From Mesorhizobium sp. PAMC28654 (GTDB taxonomy: Bacteria; Pseudomonadota; Alphaproteobacteria; Rhizobiales; Rhizobiaceae), in NCBI RefSeq assembly GCF_020616515.1, contig NZ_CP085135.1:930001-994000 (forward strand): a stretch of DNA of 64,000 bases, given 5' to 3'. Shown here piece after piece: positions 18,156-26,931 of the stretch. Within the stretch, counting starts at the first letter, position 1. Each line of letters begins with the position of its first letter. Below the pieces are notes generated by a model. That model was not told where the DNA came from. It saw nothing but the letters and a program-made list of their open reading frames with translations, and searched no databases. The translations under genes were made by a program, and so were the position numbers.

Positions 18156-19663
18156 TCAAGACCATCGACCGATTCCTCGATCACCTGACGATGTACAGGT
18201 TGGTCCTTTACTATCTGATGGCGCTGGTCAGCGCGGCGTTCGTTCTCGGCTTCGTCAAGCTGGTGCCACATGACCCGCTTGCACTTGCCTTCACGACGGC
18301 TTTGGCGTTGGCGGCCTGCTGGATTACCAACAAGGTCTTTGCGCGGATCTTTGCAGTCCCGGCCAACAACGAGTCCGTCTACATCACCGCGCTCATCCTG
18401 GCGCTTATCCTCGATCCGGTTGCGGTCACGGACATCAAGGGGATCGCGGCGGTGGCATTCGCGGCTGTCTGGGCGATTTCATCCAAATTCATTCTCGCCA
18501 TCGGCCGGAAGCACCTTTTCAATCCGGCTGCGCTGGGCGTGGCGCTGTCCGCGCTGCTGCTCGACCAACCAGCCACCTGGTGGGTTGGTGGCAGTCTGCC
18601 GTTGCTTCCACTCGTGCTCGTCGGCGGCATGCTCATTGTCCGGAAACTGCGCCGGCTTGATCTTGTCTCGACCTTCGTTGTCGTGGCGCTGGCGACCATT
18701 CTGGCAACCACGGACCCCTCGCAATACTGGACCGCGCTTGCTGAGACCCTAGGTTCGTCACCGCTGCTGTTCTTTGCCTTTGTGATGCTGACCGAGCCGC
18801 TGACCGCGCCGACGATGCGTTGGCCGCGTATCGCCTTTGCCGCCATCGTCGGCTTTCTGTTTGCTCCCAACATCCATATCGGCTCGTTTTATTTCACGCC
18901 GGAACTGGCGCTGCTTGCCGGCAACCTGTTTGCCTATGCGGCAGGCCCCAAGGGACGCTTCGTGCTGACTCTTGAACGCATTGAGCAATCGGCCGTCGAC
19001 AGCTTTGACTTCGTCTTCCGGTCGCCGCGCAAGCTCGCCTTTGAGGCCGGCCAGTATCTCGAATGGACGCTTGGCCTCGATCGTGCCGACAATCGCGGCA
19101 ACCGCCGCTATTTCACGGTTGCGTCGGCGCCCACGGAGGAAACGGTCCGCCTCGGGGTCAAATTCTATCCGCAATCAAGCGCCTTCAAGCGCGAATTGAT
19201 GACCATGAAGCCAGGCAGCACGATCCACGCCGCGCAGCTGGCCGGCAATTTCACACTGCCCGCCAGGCGTGAAACCAAGATCGCTTTCCTGGCCGGAGGT
19301 ATCGGCATCACGCCATTCCGCTCGATGCTGCAATATCTCCTCGACCGCAAGGAGCGGCGACCGATCGTCATCCTCTACGGAACCGAGGGACAGCAGGACA
19401 TCGCTTATCGCGACGTGCTTGGCGCGGCCAAGGAGGAACTTGGTATCAAGACGGTCCACGCTGTGGCGCAAGGGGGCGAGCGCGGGCAGTATCCCGGATA
19501 CATCGACGAGCGCCTTATACGTCTGTCCATACCCGACTACCTTGAGCGCACTTTCTACATTTCCGGCCCGCAGGCGATGGTCAAGGCGCTGCGCCAGAAG
19601 CTGCTGGCCATGGGCGTTCGTCGTTCGAGGATAAAAGTCGACTATTTCCCGGGCTTTGCCTGA
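18152..19663 (+). CDS. RnfD/NqrB-like membrane domain fused to a ferredoxin-NADP reductase domain
   Basis: The 503-residue product has an N-terminal half (about 1-270) with some nine helices resembling RnfD/NqrB. The C-terminal half is an oxidoreductase with FAD-binding RYFTVASAPT and NAD-binding GGIGITPFRSML, ending in a GPQAMVKAL segment. It probably takes electrons from NAD(P)H and sends them across the membrane to the flavinylated neighbour. ATG 18152 is preferred over TTG 18143 because it overlaps the apbE stop. Confidence 0.9.
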   Translation: MIKTIDRFLDHLTMYRLVLYYLMALVSAAFVLGFVKLVPHDPLALAFTTALALAACWITNKVFARIFAVPANNESVYITALILALILDPVAVTDIKGIAAVAFAAVWAISSKFILAIGRKHLFNPAALGVALSALLLDQPATWWVGGSLPLLPLVLVGGMLIVRKLRRLDLVSTFVVVALATILATTDPSQYWTALAETLGSSPLLFFAFVMLTEPLTAPTMRWPRIAFAAIVGFLFAPNIHIGSFYFTPELALLAGNLFAYAAGPKGRFVLTLERIEQSAVDSFDFVFRSPRKLAFEAGQYLEWTLGLDRADNRGNRRYFTVASAPTEETVRLGVKFYPQSSAFKRELMTMKPGSTIHAAQLAGNFTLPARRETKIAFLAGGIGITPFRSMLQYLLDRKERRPIVILYGTEGQQDIAYRDVLGAAKEELGIKTVHAVAQGGERGQYPGYIDERLIRLSIPDYLERTFYISGPQAMVKALRQKLLAMGVRRSRIKVDYFPGFA

Positions 19664-19670
19664 AGCACGC

Positions 19671-21014
19671 TCAACTGTGTCTCGGCAAGGAAATGGTCAC
19701 GACCAGGCCCGGGTCGGCATTGGTCATACTCAGACGTCCGCCATAGGCTTCGACGATGTCGGAAACGATGGCCAGGCCAAGACCGCTGCTGCCGCCCTTG
19801 CTGTCGAGCTGGACACCACGTGACAGCGCGGATTCCCGATCGGCATCCGGTACACCTGGGCCATCATCGGCGACGGTAACAACCACCTCGCCTGCGGCGG
19901 CGGATGCGCCGACACGGACTGACGATTTTGCGTAACGGGCGGCGTTCTCGACCAGATTGCCGAGGATCTCGGACAGATCGCCTTCGTCGATTGGCGCCGT
20001 CGCATCTTCCGCAACGTCCATCTCGAACGAAAGCTGCTTGCCGCTTGGCGTCCGCTTGACGACGGCAATGACGCCGGCGGCGACGTCCGACACAAGGCAG
20101 GATGCCTTGCCGGAGACGCCGGGCGCGAGGCGGGCGCGCGCGAGCTCCCGCTCGACATGGCGGCGGATCGCAGCGGCGCTCTTCTCGATCTCATCGGCCA
20201 GCTCCGTTTCGCCTTTTTTCCGCAACGCGCGGATGTCGGCCGACAGGACTTGCAGTGGCGTCTTGAGGCCATGCGCAAGATCGGTGGCGCGCGAACGGGC
20301 CCGAGCAAGAGCCTTCTCCTGCGCATCGAGAAGACGATTGATCTCGTCCGCGAGCGGCTGAACTTCGCTTGGTGCCGCCACGTCGAGCCGCGCCGTCCGC
20401 TGCGCGATCACGTTTCTGACCGAGACCCGCAAGGTCTCCAGAGGCGCAAGACCGACAGTGATCTGGATGAAGAAGGCCGCCATGAGAGCAACGGCGAGCA
20501 GAATGAGGGCTGGCGCAAGGTCGCGGACATACCCATCGACGGATTCCTTCACCGTTTGATGGTCTTCCGCCACGACGGCGCGAAACGATCGGCCACTGGC
20601 GTCGATGATCGTGCGCTCGACGGCGATGGTGAGCTCCCCTTGTGGCCCCTTGAATTCCCTGATCTCCCTGAGTTCGCCGTTGGTTGCGCGATCAGGCAAG
20701 GCAAGCGTCGCGTCCCACAATGAACGCGAGCGGACAAGGTTGCCGGAACCAGTATCCCGCACCTGCCAGTAGTGGCCGGAAAAGGGAATGGAGAAACGTG
20801 GGTCGGTCAAAGCCGCCTGGACCGAAAGACGGCCATCGGCGGCGAAACTGGTCGCGCCGATAAGGTCGTTCAGGTCGACTGTCAGCTCGCTGACAACGCG
20901 CCGCTCGACGTTCAGCTCGAACAGATAGCGCAGTCCGACACCGGCGATGGCAAGAGCAACAAGGATCGAGATCGTTGCCGCCAACCAGAGCCTGAAGCGG
21001 ATCGAGTTGCCCAT
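19671..21014 (-). CDS. Sensor histidine kinase
   Basis: The 447-residue kinase has two membrane helices enclosing a periplasmic sensor of about 140 residues, a HAMP linker, the H-box ATDLAHGLKTPLQVL and an ATP-binding domain with NLVENAARYA, DDGPGVPDADR and GSSGLGLAIV. The H-box form resembles PhoQ-class kinases. Its ATG shares one base with the response regulator stop. With the PepSY protein it forms a three-gene operon. Confidence 0.92.
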   Translation of the reverse strand: MGNSIRFRLWLAATISILVALAIAGVGLRYLFELNVERRVVSELTVDLNDLIGATSFAADGRLSVQAALTDPRFSIPFSGHYWQVRDTGSGNLVRSRSLWDATLALPDRATNGELREIREFKGPQGELTIAVERTIIDASGRSFRAVVAEDHQTVKESVDGYVRDLAPALILLAVALMAAFFIQITVGLAPLETLRVSVRNVIAQRTARLDVAAPSEVQPLADEINRLLDAQEKALARARSRATDLAHGLKTPLQVLSADIRALRKKGETELADEIEKSAAAIRRHVERELARARLAPGVSGKASCLVSDVAAGVIAVVKRTPSGKQLSFEMDVAEDATAPIDEGDLSEILGNLVENAARYAKSSVRVGASAAAGEVVVTVADDGPGVPDADRESALSRGVQLDSKGGSSGLGLAIVSDIVEAYGGRLSMTNADPGLVVTISLPRHS

Positions 21015-21679
21015 CAGCTGAAATCGTCTGGGACGAAGTACCCGAATCCGCGCCGCGTTTCGATGACGTCACTCCCAAGCTTGCGACGCAAGCGCGCGAC
21101 GATCACTTCGACCGCATTGGGATCCCGGTCGTTGCCTGAATCGTAAAGATGCTCGGCCAGTTCGGTCGGCGCCACCACCCGCCCGGCATGATGCATCAGA
21201 AACGCCAGGAGCCGGTATTCCAGCGGCGAAAGCGCAACGGGAATGCCGCGCAGCGAAATTCGCATCTGGCGTGTGTCCAGAACGAGTGGCCCCGACTTGA
21301 GCACTGGCGCTGCCTGCCCCGTTGAGCGGCGTAGGATTGCGCGTAATCGGGCGAGCAGTTCTTCCATTTCGAAAGGTTTCGGGAGGTAGTCGTCAGCGCC
21401 AGCATTGATGCCTTCGACACGTTCTGTCCACATGCCCCTGGCGGTCAAGATGAGAACCGGGAACCGGCGGGCGTTGGCTCGCCAACGTTTCAAGATCGTA
21501 AGACCATCGAGCTTGGGCAACCCGAGATCTAGGATCGCAGCATCATAGTTCTCCACATCGCCTGCGAACCAGGCAGCCTCTCCATCGCGAACCGTGTCAA
21601 CCGCCATTCCGGATGCCTTGAGGACTGCAGCGATATCGGCCGCGATACGGGGCTCGTCCTCGGCCAGGAGGATCTTCAT
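21014..21679 (-). CDS. OmpR-family response regulator
   Basis: The 221-residue regulator has the acidic pocket AEDEP, phosphoacceptor aspartate in AAILDLGLPKLDG and a C-terminal winged helix with EVIVARLRRKLG. It is coupled to the kinase downstream and the PepSY gene upstream by one-base stop/start overlaps. Targets are unknown; the adjacent flavin-transfer cassette is a reasonable candidate. Confidence 0.93.
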   Translation of the reverse strand: MKILLAEDEPRIAADIAAVLKASGMAVDTVRDGEAAWFAGDVENYDAAILDLGLPKLDGLTILKRWRANARRFPVLILTARGMWTERVEGINAGADDYLPKPFEMEELLARLRAILRRSTGQAAPVLKSGPLVLDTRQMRISLRGIPVALSPLEYRLLAFLMHHAGRVVAPTELAEHLYDSGNDRDPNAVEVIVARLRRKLGSDVIETRRGFGYFVPDDFS

Positions 21680-22005
21680 CAGTCGCCCTCCCCGTTGCGC
21701 ATGATGGCACCGGCGCCGGCGTCGACGTCGATGGTCTTTCGCCGGCCATCAGCACCGACGACCTGAAACCGGTAGACCCATCTGTTGGCCTGGCGGATGA
21801 GATCGACCGCAACAACATCGCCGGGAGCCTTGGCACGGACAATGTCCAATATGTTGGCTAGGCCTTTGATTTCGCCGTGCTCGTAGAGATCCCGCGCCCG
21901 GTCATGGTCGCCGTCATCGTCCTCGTCGGCGCGGGCAGCGAGAGGCATGGCCAGGATAAGTCCCGCGAGACCCAGCACCGCCAAACGCTTCAATTGTCTT
22001 TTCAT
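21679..22005 (-). CDS. Periplasmic PepSY-domain protein
   Basis: From MKRQLKRLAV the product has 108 residues: a signal peptide ending ARA, an acidic stretch (DEDDDGDHD) and a PepSY-like domain (VDLIRQANRWVYRFQVV). Genes like this commonly precede PhoPQ-like systems and may modulate the sensor. A GTG at 22023 is a longer alternative start. Confidence 0.8.
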   Translation of the reverse strand: MKRQLKRLAVLGLAGLILAMPLAARADEDDDGDHDRARDLYEHGEIKGLANILDIVRAKAPGDVVAVDLIRQANRWVYRFQVVGADGRRKTIDVDAGAGAIMRNGEGD

Positions 22006-22133
22006 CGGCAAGGCATGTCGCACGTTGGAGCTTTCAATCTGCTGTCAGTCATCCTCAGCCCACAGCAAGCAAAGGGTCCATATCGAGGTATCATCGCGTC
22101 CAATCATGGCCGCGCCGAGAAGGATACCAGACC

Positions 22134-22367
22134 ATGCGCAATTCCATGTTTGTACTTGCAACACTTGCAGGCCTCACGATCTTTGCCCTGCCGGCGGCGG
22201 CTGAATCGGACGAAGGATCATGCGGAGCGCCATCGTCGGTTGTCCCGTCCGGCCCAATCGATCTGCAGGCCATCCCGATGCAGGACGCGACCACCCCGAA
22301 AGCCATCAAGGGTGATGACGATGCGTGTGACGACCGGCAGGGCGATGAGGTCGACGAAAACGACTAG
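22134..22367 (+). CDS. Small secreted acidic protein
   Basis: The 77-residue frame has a convincing signal peptide (FVLATLAGLTIFALPAAA) and a mature acidic tail with two cysteines and many aspartates. It is divergent from the PepSY operon, with 128 bp between starts. I do not know the family. It may be a target of the adjacent two-component system. Confidence 0.5.
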   Translation: MRNSMFVLATLAGLTIFALPAAAESDEGSCGAPSSVVPSGPIDLQAIPMQDATTPKAIKGDDDACDDRQGDEVDEND

Positions 22368-22488
22368 GTCTCTCGTTCGCGGTGCGTGGCCCGCCACAGC
22401 ACGTAACGCTCGCTAATGCCGTGAGCCAAGGCTCGCTGCAAGGCCGGCAATTATCCAAAATCCCCTACCAATTTCTGGAGCGTTTTTC

Positions 22489-22956
22489 GTGATCCCCATT
22501 CAGCACATCCACCCCCTTCTTGTTCATTTTCCTATTGTTCTGATCTACATGCTCGTGGCTATCGACCTCGTGGCGCTGGTTGGCGGCAGTGCCGTCACCA
22601 GAAAATCGGGCGCCGGTACGATCTCTACTTTTGTGGCCCTGGCTGCCGGAGTGTTCGCCATGGGGACCTGGTTCTTTGGAGGTCTGGCCCTGGATCATGC
22701 CGAAGCTGCCGGCTTCAGCAGCGATATCGCGGAGATCCACGAAAGCCTGGGAGGTATCACTGCCTTTGCCTTCCTGATCTGGGGACTTGTGCGGCTCGCG
22801 CTTTGGATGCGAAACCGTGACATGCGGGTTGTAACGATCGCCATTCCTCTGATCGAAGTTTGCGGAGCATTTCTGGTCACCGCGACGGCCTACTATGGTG
22901 GGCTGCTTGTCTACGAACTTGGCGTGAACGTCGCCAAGACCGCGATCGTTGGTTGA
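22489..22956 (+). CDS. DUF2231 membrane protein
   Basis: The 155-residue protein begins IQHIHPLLVHFPIVLIYM, the DUF2231 opening with HPxxVHFPI, and has four helices. Paired histidines suggest metal or heme binding. It starts with GTG. Function is unknown; related genes occur next to cytochromes and copper proteins. Confidence 0.85.
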   Translation: MIPIQHIHPLLVHFPIVLIYMLVAIDLVALVGGSAVTRKSGAGTISTFVALAAGVFAMGTWFFGGLALDHAEAAGFSSDIAEIHESLGGITAFAFLIWGLVRLALWMRNRDMRVVTIAIPLIEVCGAFLVTATAYYGGLLVYELGVNVAKTAIVG

Positions 22957-23013
22957 CCGGTACGCCCCCGTTATTGATGGCTCTAACTTTGCACCAAGTG
23001 CCTCGATGGAAAA

Positions 23014-23027
23014 ATGATTCAGATCAA
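23014..23027. promoter_or_regulatory. Anaerobox variant upstream of the CBS-BON gene
   Basis: ATGATTCAGATCAA has one mismatch to TTGAT-N4-ATCAA and lies 59 bp before the CBS gene start. Confidence 0.6.
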
Positions 23028-23848
23028 GCGCCTGGTGCATGTAAAATCTAAGAAGCCGGAGGTTGGAGAAACTCCGGAGAGCGAACATGCAAGCCGAAGC
23101 CATCATGAGCAAGCCAGTCGTCGGCATAGACCCGTCCGCATCGATCGCCGAGGCGGCCGCGCTGATGCTGTCCAAGAAGATCAGCGGCCTCCCCGTCATT
23201 CGCTCGGACGGCACGCTGGTGGGTATCGTCAGCGAGGGCGATTTCCTGCAACGAGGAGAACTGGGCACGGAGCGCAAGCGCTCGCGTTGGCTGGAGTTTC
23301 TCAGCCCCGGAAAGGCCGCCGACGAATATGTCCGCGCCAATGGCCGACGGGTTGAGGAGGTTATGTCGCAAGATGTCGTCACGGCATCCCCCGCGGCATC
23401 GCTCGCGAAAGTCGTCGAGCTCATGACGCGTCGCCATGTCAAACGCATTCCGGTCACCGACGGCGGGAAAGTCGTCGGCATCATCACCCGCTCTGATCTT
23501 CTGCGGGCATTGCTCGGCGTCCTTCCGGATGACGCCTCTACGGTCATCGATGACGAACAGATCCGCCACAACATCGCTACCGAGCTTGCGAAGCAGAAAT
23601 GGCTGGCAACGATTTGATCAACGTAATGGTGGACAAGGGCGAGGTGAAACTCAGCGGCGCCATCTTCGACGAACGCGAGCGCCAGGCAGCCATTGTCGCC
23701 GCCGAAAACGTCGCCGGCGTCAAGGCTGTCAAGGATGATCTCTTTTGCGCCGATCCCGTGTCGGTCGTCCTTGTTGTCCGTCGTCAGATCATTTGGCTCA
23801 GATTGGATCGCAGATTAGCGGAGTGTCGGCCTCATCTTGGGGTTGATG

Positions 23849-24831
23849 TTAAGCGGCGATCTTGCGGTGCTGCAAGCGCCGATGTTGGATGGTTTGGCGT
23901 TTGATCCTTTCTCGCTGTTTGATAATGGCTGCGGCCCTGCCGAAGTAGGCGTCGGCTGGCGTTACGTTGGCCAGGCTCTCGTGGTAGCGTCGATGGTTGT
24001 AATGTTCGACGAAGGCTGCGATCTGGGCCTCAAGGTCGCCGGGCAGAAAGTAGTTCTCCAAGAGGATTCGGTTTTTGAGGGTCTGGTGCCAGCGCTCGAT
24101 CTTGCCTTGGGTCTGGGGATGCATTGGAGCGCCCCGGACATGGCTCATGCGTTGGTCCTGGATATAGTCCGCCAGTTCGCCGGCGATGTAGCTGGGGCCA
24201 TTATCGCTGAGCAGCCGAGGCTTGTGGTGCACATGGGCCTGGTCGCACCCTGAGGCAGTAAGTGCCATGTCCAGCGTGTCGGTGACGTCCTCGGCCCGCA
24301 TGGTGCTGCACAGTTTCCAGGCGATGATGTAGCGGGAGTAATCGTCGAGCACGGTCGACAGGTACATCCAGCCCCAGCCGATGATCTTGAAGTAGGTGAA
24401 GTCCGTCTGCCACATCTCGTTGGGTCGCGTCGTCTTGGTGTGGAACTCGTTCGCCGCCTTGATCACCACATAGGCCGGGCTGGTGATCAGATCGTAGGCC
24501 TTGAGGAGCCGGTAAACGCTGGCTTCTGACACGAAGTAGCGCGTCTCGTCGGTGAACCGTACTGCCAGTTCGCGCGCGGGGAGAGCTCGGACTGCTCCAG
24601 CGCCAGTTCGATGATCTGGTCATGGATGGCAGGCGGGATGCGGTTCCACACCCGGCTCGGCGCCGAGGGCCGATCCTGCAGCGCCTCAGGCCCGCCCTCG
24701 ACATAACGGTCATACCAGCGATAGAAGGTCCGGCGCGGGATGCCCAGTCGGTCCAGCGTTTTGCGGGTTGGCAGGTGTGACTGCTCGACGATCCTGATGA
24801 TCTCGAGCTTTTCGGATGCGGGATATCTCAT
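23849..24831 (-). pseudogene. IS copy A transposase orfB, frameshifted
   Basis: This is the same 326-residue integrase-core transposase as in copies B and D, but an extra GC in a GCGCGC run near 24575 splits it into two frames (24831-24487 and 24532-23849). Integrase motifs MWQTDFTYF, LLSDNGPSY and GKIERWHQTLKN remain readable in the second part. Confidence 0.88.
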
Positions 24832-25202
24832 TCTTGCTCGTCCCCATCCGCGATCATGCTTTTTTTGAGCAGACGGTTTTCCAGTGTCAGATCAGCGACG
24901 CATTCCTTCAGCGCGCCGGCCTCCCGGCGCAAATCCTTGACCTCGTCGCTGGTGGCAGCACGAGCGGTATCACCCGCCAATCGGCGCTTGCCGGCCTCCA
25001 TGAACTCCTTGGACCAGGTGTAATACAGGCTCTGCGCGATCCCTTCCTTGCGGCACAGCTCGGCGATGCTGTCTTCGCCGCGCAGCCCGTCCAGCACGAT
25101 CCGGATCTTGTCTTCCGCTGAAAAATGCCGCCGGGTCGCCCGGCGAATGTCCTTTACCACCTGCTCGGCAGGCTTCTTGGCACTTGAGGATTTAGGGCTC
25201 AT
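24828..25202 (-). CDS. IS copy A orfA
   Basis: The 124-residue protein has an HTH (SIAELCRKEGIAQSLYYTW) and a C-terminal leucine-rich coiled coil (LKECVADLTLENRLLKK). It is the DNA-binding partner of orfB, whose ATG overlaps its stop. Identical in all four copies as far as read. Confidence 0.9.
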   Translation of the reverse strand: MSPKSSSAKKPAEQVVKDIRRATRRHFSAEDKIRIVLDGLRGEDSIAELCRKEGIAQSLYYTWSKEFMEAGKRRLAGDTARAATSDEVKDLRREAGALKECVADLTLENRLLKKSMIADGDEQE

Positions 25203-25421
25203 CTTGGTTCCTTCGTCGTGACGACGAGATCAAAACCCTCCTTAATTCACAACCTCAAATCTGGGACACAGGTGCTGACGGGGAACAGTCCTTGTTTCGT
25301 AGCGGAGTCAAGAAAAGTCGCGTCATTAAACTCCTGCGCCAGGGCATTCATCGCCAGATGATCCACAGCTAGGCACCATTGCCTCGGTGAGTGCCAGTCC
25401 TCGCCCGCGGCTTCGCCGCGC

Positions 25422-26008
25422 TTAGGTCGCGACCAGGGGTATCAATGGTCGAAGGAGCAACAGGGCAAAGGCAATAAGCGCCGCGCCCACAATTCTTTCT
25501 GCCATCCTTTTGCCTCCGCTAAGGCGCCTGCCTAGCAAAAGCCACAACGATCCTGTGGCAGCTGTGGTCACCAGGAGCGCAATCCAGAAAATTCCCAGCG
25601 CTCTCGGTTCAATCTGCATCGGCACGATAGCCAGGCAATAAATAAAGGCCTTCGGGTTTAGGGCGCTGGTCGCCGCAACAGAAATGGCGTCGCCGTTTTT
25701 GGAAACGTTGATGCGGGCGCTCGCTGACAGACGCAGGCCAAGAATTACGAGCCATCCGGCTGCAACCAGCCTGAGTATTTGAATGGTATTGGGCGACACA
25801 AAGGGACGCAGTGAAAACCAGCATGCGGATGCGATCCGTATCCGCATGCCTGAGCGGCCAAAAGCTTGATCGCATTCTCTCGCTTAACCGACCCCGCCAG
25901 CAAAAGAGCGTTGGTTGGCCCTGGCGCCACAAAGAGCAGAAATGCTTCCAGAAAAAATAGAGTGTCCAAGGTGCCTGGTCCCGTGGAATGCAAATCTATC
26001 AACTGCAA
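25422..26008 (-). pseudogene. LysE-family exporter, frameshifted
   Basis: The N-terminal frame (from about 26008) contains FLLFVAPGPTNALLLAGS, the LysE/RhtB opening. At about 25845 the reading moves to another frame that continues with LRLVAAGWLVILGLRL and SALNPKAFIYCLAIVP, also family sequence. A single missing base explains the break. The intact protein would export amino acids or similar metabolites through six helices. The true start is uncertain; no good ATG is present. Confidence 0.75.
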
Positions 26009-26079
26009 AAACTCGGTTTGCGCTGACTCTCGTCAGAACACGGACGGCACGACATCGTCGAGGCTGATTGCTTGATACA

Positions 26080-26350
26080 CTACCGTTGGCCGGCCGCATG
26101 CTGCAGTCGTGCGATCAGGTCGCGGTTGCGGCAGTAATCTGGTGGAACATCGGCTTGCTGATGTTCGTCGAGCCTGGTCGAGCATTCATCCTGGTGCCCG
26201 CAGGAACGGCAGCGGTCCACCGCCCGGTTGGTGACGGCCACATGGTCCGGCACCGATTTCAATTGTCTGTCGACGCCCAGCTTCCGCATTCATGCGGTCC
26301 ATCAAGGCGGTTCTGGCATCAACTGAAATCAGGTAATCGAGAAAGGTCAT
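26080..26350 (-). pseudogene. DUF6455-type cysteine protein, frameshifted
   Basis: ATG at 26350 begins MTFLDYLISVDARTALMDRM. A second frame then reads MRKLGVDRQLK... and CRSCGHQDECSTRLDE, with a later YCRN cysteine, as in DUF6455 proteins. One extra A near 26290 (ATGAATGCGG for ATGATGCGG) breaks it. Rejoined length is about 89 residues. A perfect anaerobox is 52 bp upstream. Function is unknown; the cysteines may bind metal. Confidence 0.7.
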
Positions 26351-26402
26351 GCTGATCACTCCTGCCTACTGGCCATCATTGGCATGTTGGCGGCAGGCGG
26401 CG

Positions 26403-26416
26403 TTGATCTCGATCAA
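26403..26416. promoter_or_regulatory. Perfect anaerobox
   Basis: TTGATCTCGATCAA lies 52 bp upstream of the DUF6455 start at 26350 and just beyond the 3' end of the Nudix gene. Confidence 0.8.
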
Positions 26417-26447
26417 CGGGCGATCAGCTGACAAGCCCTAGAGAGCG

Positions 26448-26909
26448 CTAAACCGAAGCGACGAGGCGGTCGAGAAAAGGCCGTTGACCGACAACCAGCT
26501 TGTCCCTTGCCAGTGCTAAATCCAGCCATTCACCACGGTCGACCTCGGCAAACGATTGTATCCGGCCGCTGCGTCGTGGCCATTCCATCTCAAACAGGTT
26601 GCTGTGCAACATCGCGGTATCGAAATCGCCTTCGAGCGCGAACGCCGTGATGAGTTTGCCTTTTCGCTGGCGCAACTCACCCAGATTGAGCAGGGCCCCC
26701 TTTGGCTCCCAGCCCGTCTCTTCCGTGAACTCGCGCCGTGCCGCTGCTTCCGGCAGCTCGCTATGGTCATATTCACCCTTGGCAATCGACCAGGCGCCAA
26801 GATCGCGGCTTTGCCAGAACGGGCCGCCTGGATGGACAAGCAGCACCTGCAGGCCGTTCGTCGATCTGCGGTAAGGCAGGATGCCCGCACTCCTTTTGAT
26901 CATCGCCAT
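26448..26909 (-). CDS. Nudix hydrolase
   Basis: From MAMIKRSAGIL at 26909 the product is 153 residues. The Nudix box is complete: GEYDHSELPEAAARREF followed by TEETGWEP. It hydrolyses nucleoside diphosphate derivatives; the PYRR and HPGGPFW segments resemble Ap4A/dinucleotide or NTP-cleaning members, but substrate cannot be fixed. The frame continues upstream to 27185 without similarity and would overlap mgtA. Confidence 0.88.
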   Translation of the reverse strand: MAMIKRSAGILPYRRSTNGLQVLLVHPGGPFWQSRDLGAWSIAKGEYDHSELPEAAARREFTEETGWEPKGALLNLGELRQRKGKLITAFALEGDFDTAMLHSNLFEMEWPRRSGRIQSFAEVDRGEWLDLALARDKLVVGQRPFLDRLVASV

Positions 26910-26931
26910 AAACCACCCTCGGGCAGCATAT

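Larger units (their letters stand above)
23775..25287 (-). mobile_element. IS copy A (two-ORF, IS3-like element)
   Basis: It spans 1513 bp. On its coding strand it starts TGTTCCCCGTCAG (right end here) and ends CTGACGACGGACA, imperfect inverted repeats. An 8-bp direct repeat GTCCTTGT flanks it (23767-23774 and 25288-25295). It is the only copy in the window with a target duplication. A 2-bp insertion near 24575 separates it from copies B and D. Confidence 0.9.
23087..25302 (+). pseudogene. CBS-pair plus BON-domain protein, frameshifted and cut by an IS
   Basis: ATG 23087 opens two CBS domains (AIMSKPVVGIDP... and VMSQDVVTASPAA...). The frame stops at 23617, but a frame offset by one base continues with a BON domain (NVMVDKGEVKLSGAIFDE). 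A missing base near 23607 explains it. The IS at 23775 then interrupts the last codons. Deleting the IS and one 8-bp repeat restores ...SVVLVS and a TAG stop at 25300-25302. CBS-BON proteins bind adenine nucleotides and are usually stress responsive. The anaerobox upstream suggests low-oxygen control. Confidence 0.85.

Noticed and set aside
22465..23574. 369-residue minus-strand frame
   Set aside because: It is antisense to DUF2231 and CBS-domain genes, and its sequence is low in hydrophobic pattern and without family similarity.
23831..24253. 138-residue frame beginning MGLMLSGDLAVLQ, repeated in other IS copies
   Set aside because: It is antisense to the transposase orfB in every copy and is explained by codon bias.
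26070..26355. Plus-strand 95-residue frame at the DUF6455 remnant
   Set aside because: The minus-strand frames carry the conserved cysteine motif and an anaerobox; the plus-strand frame has neither.
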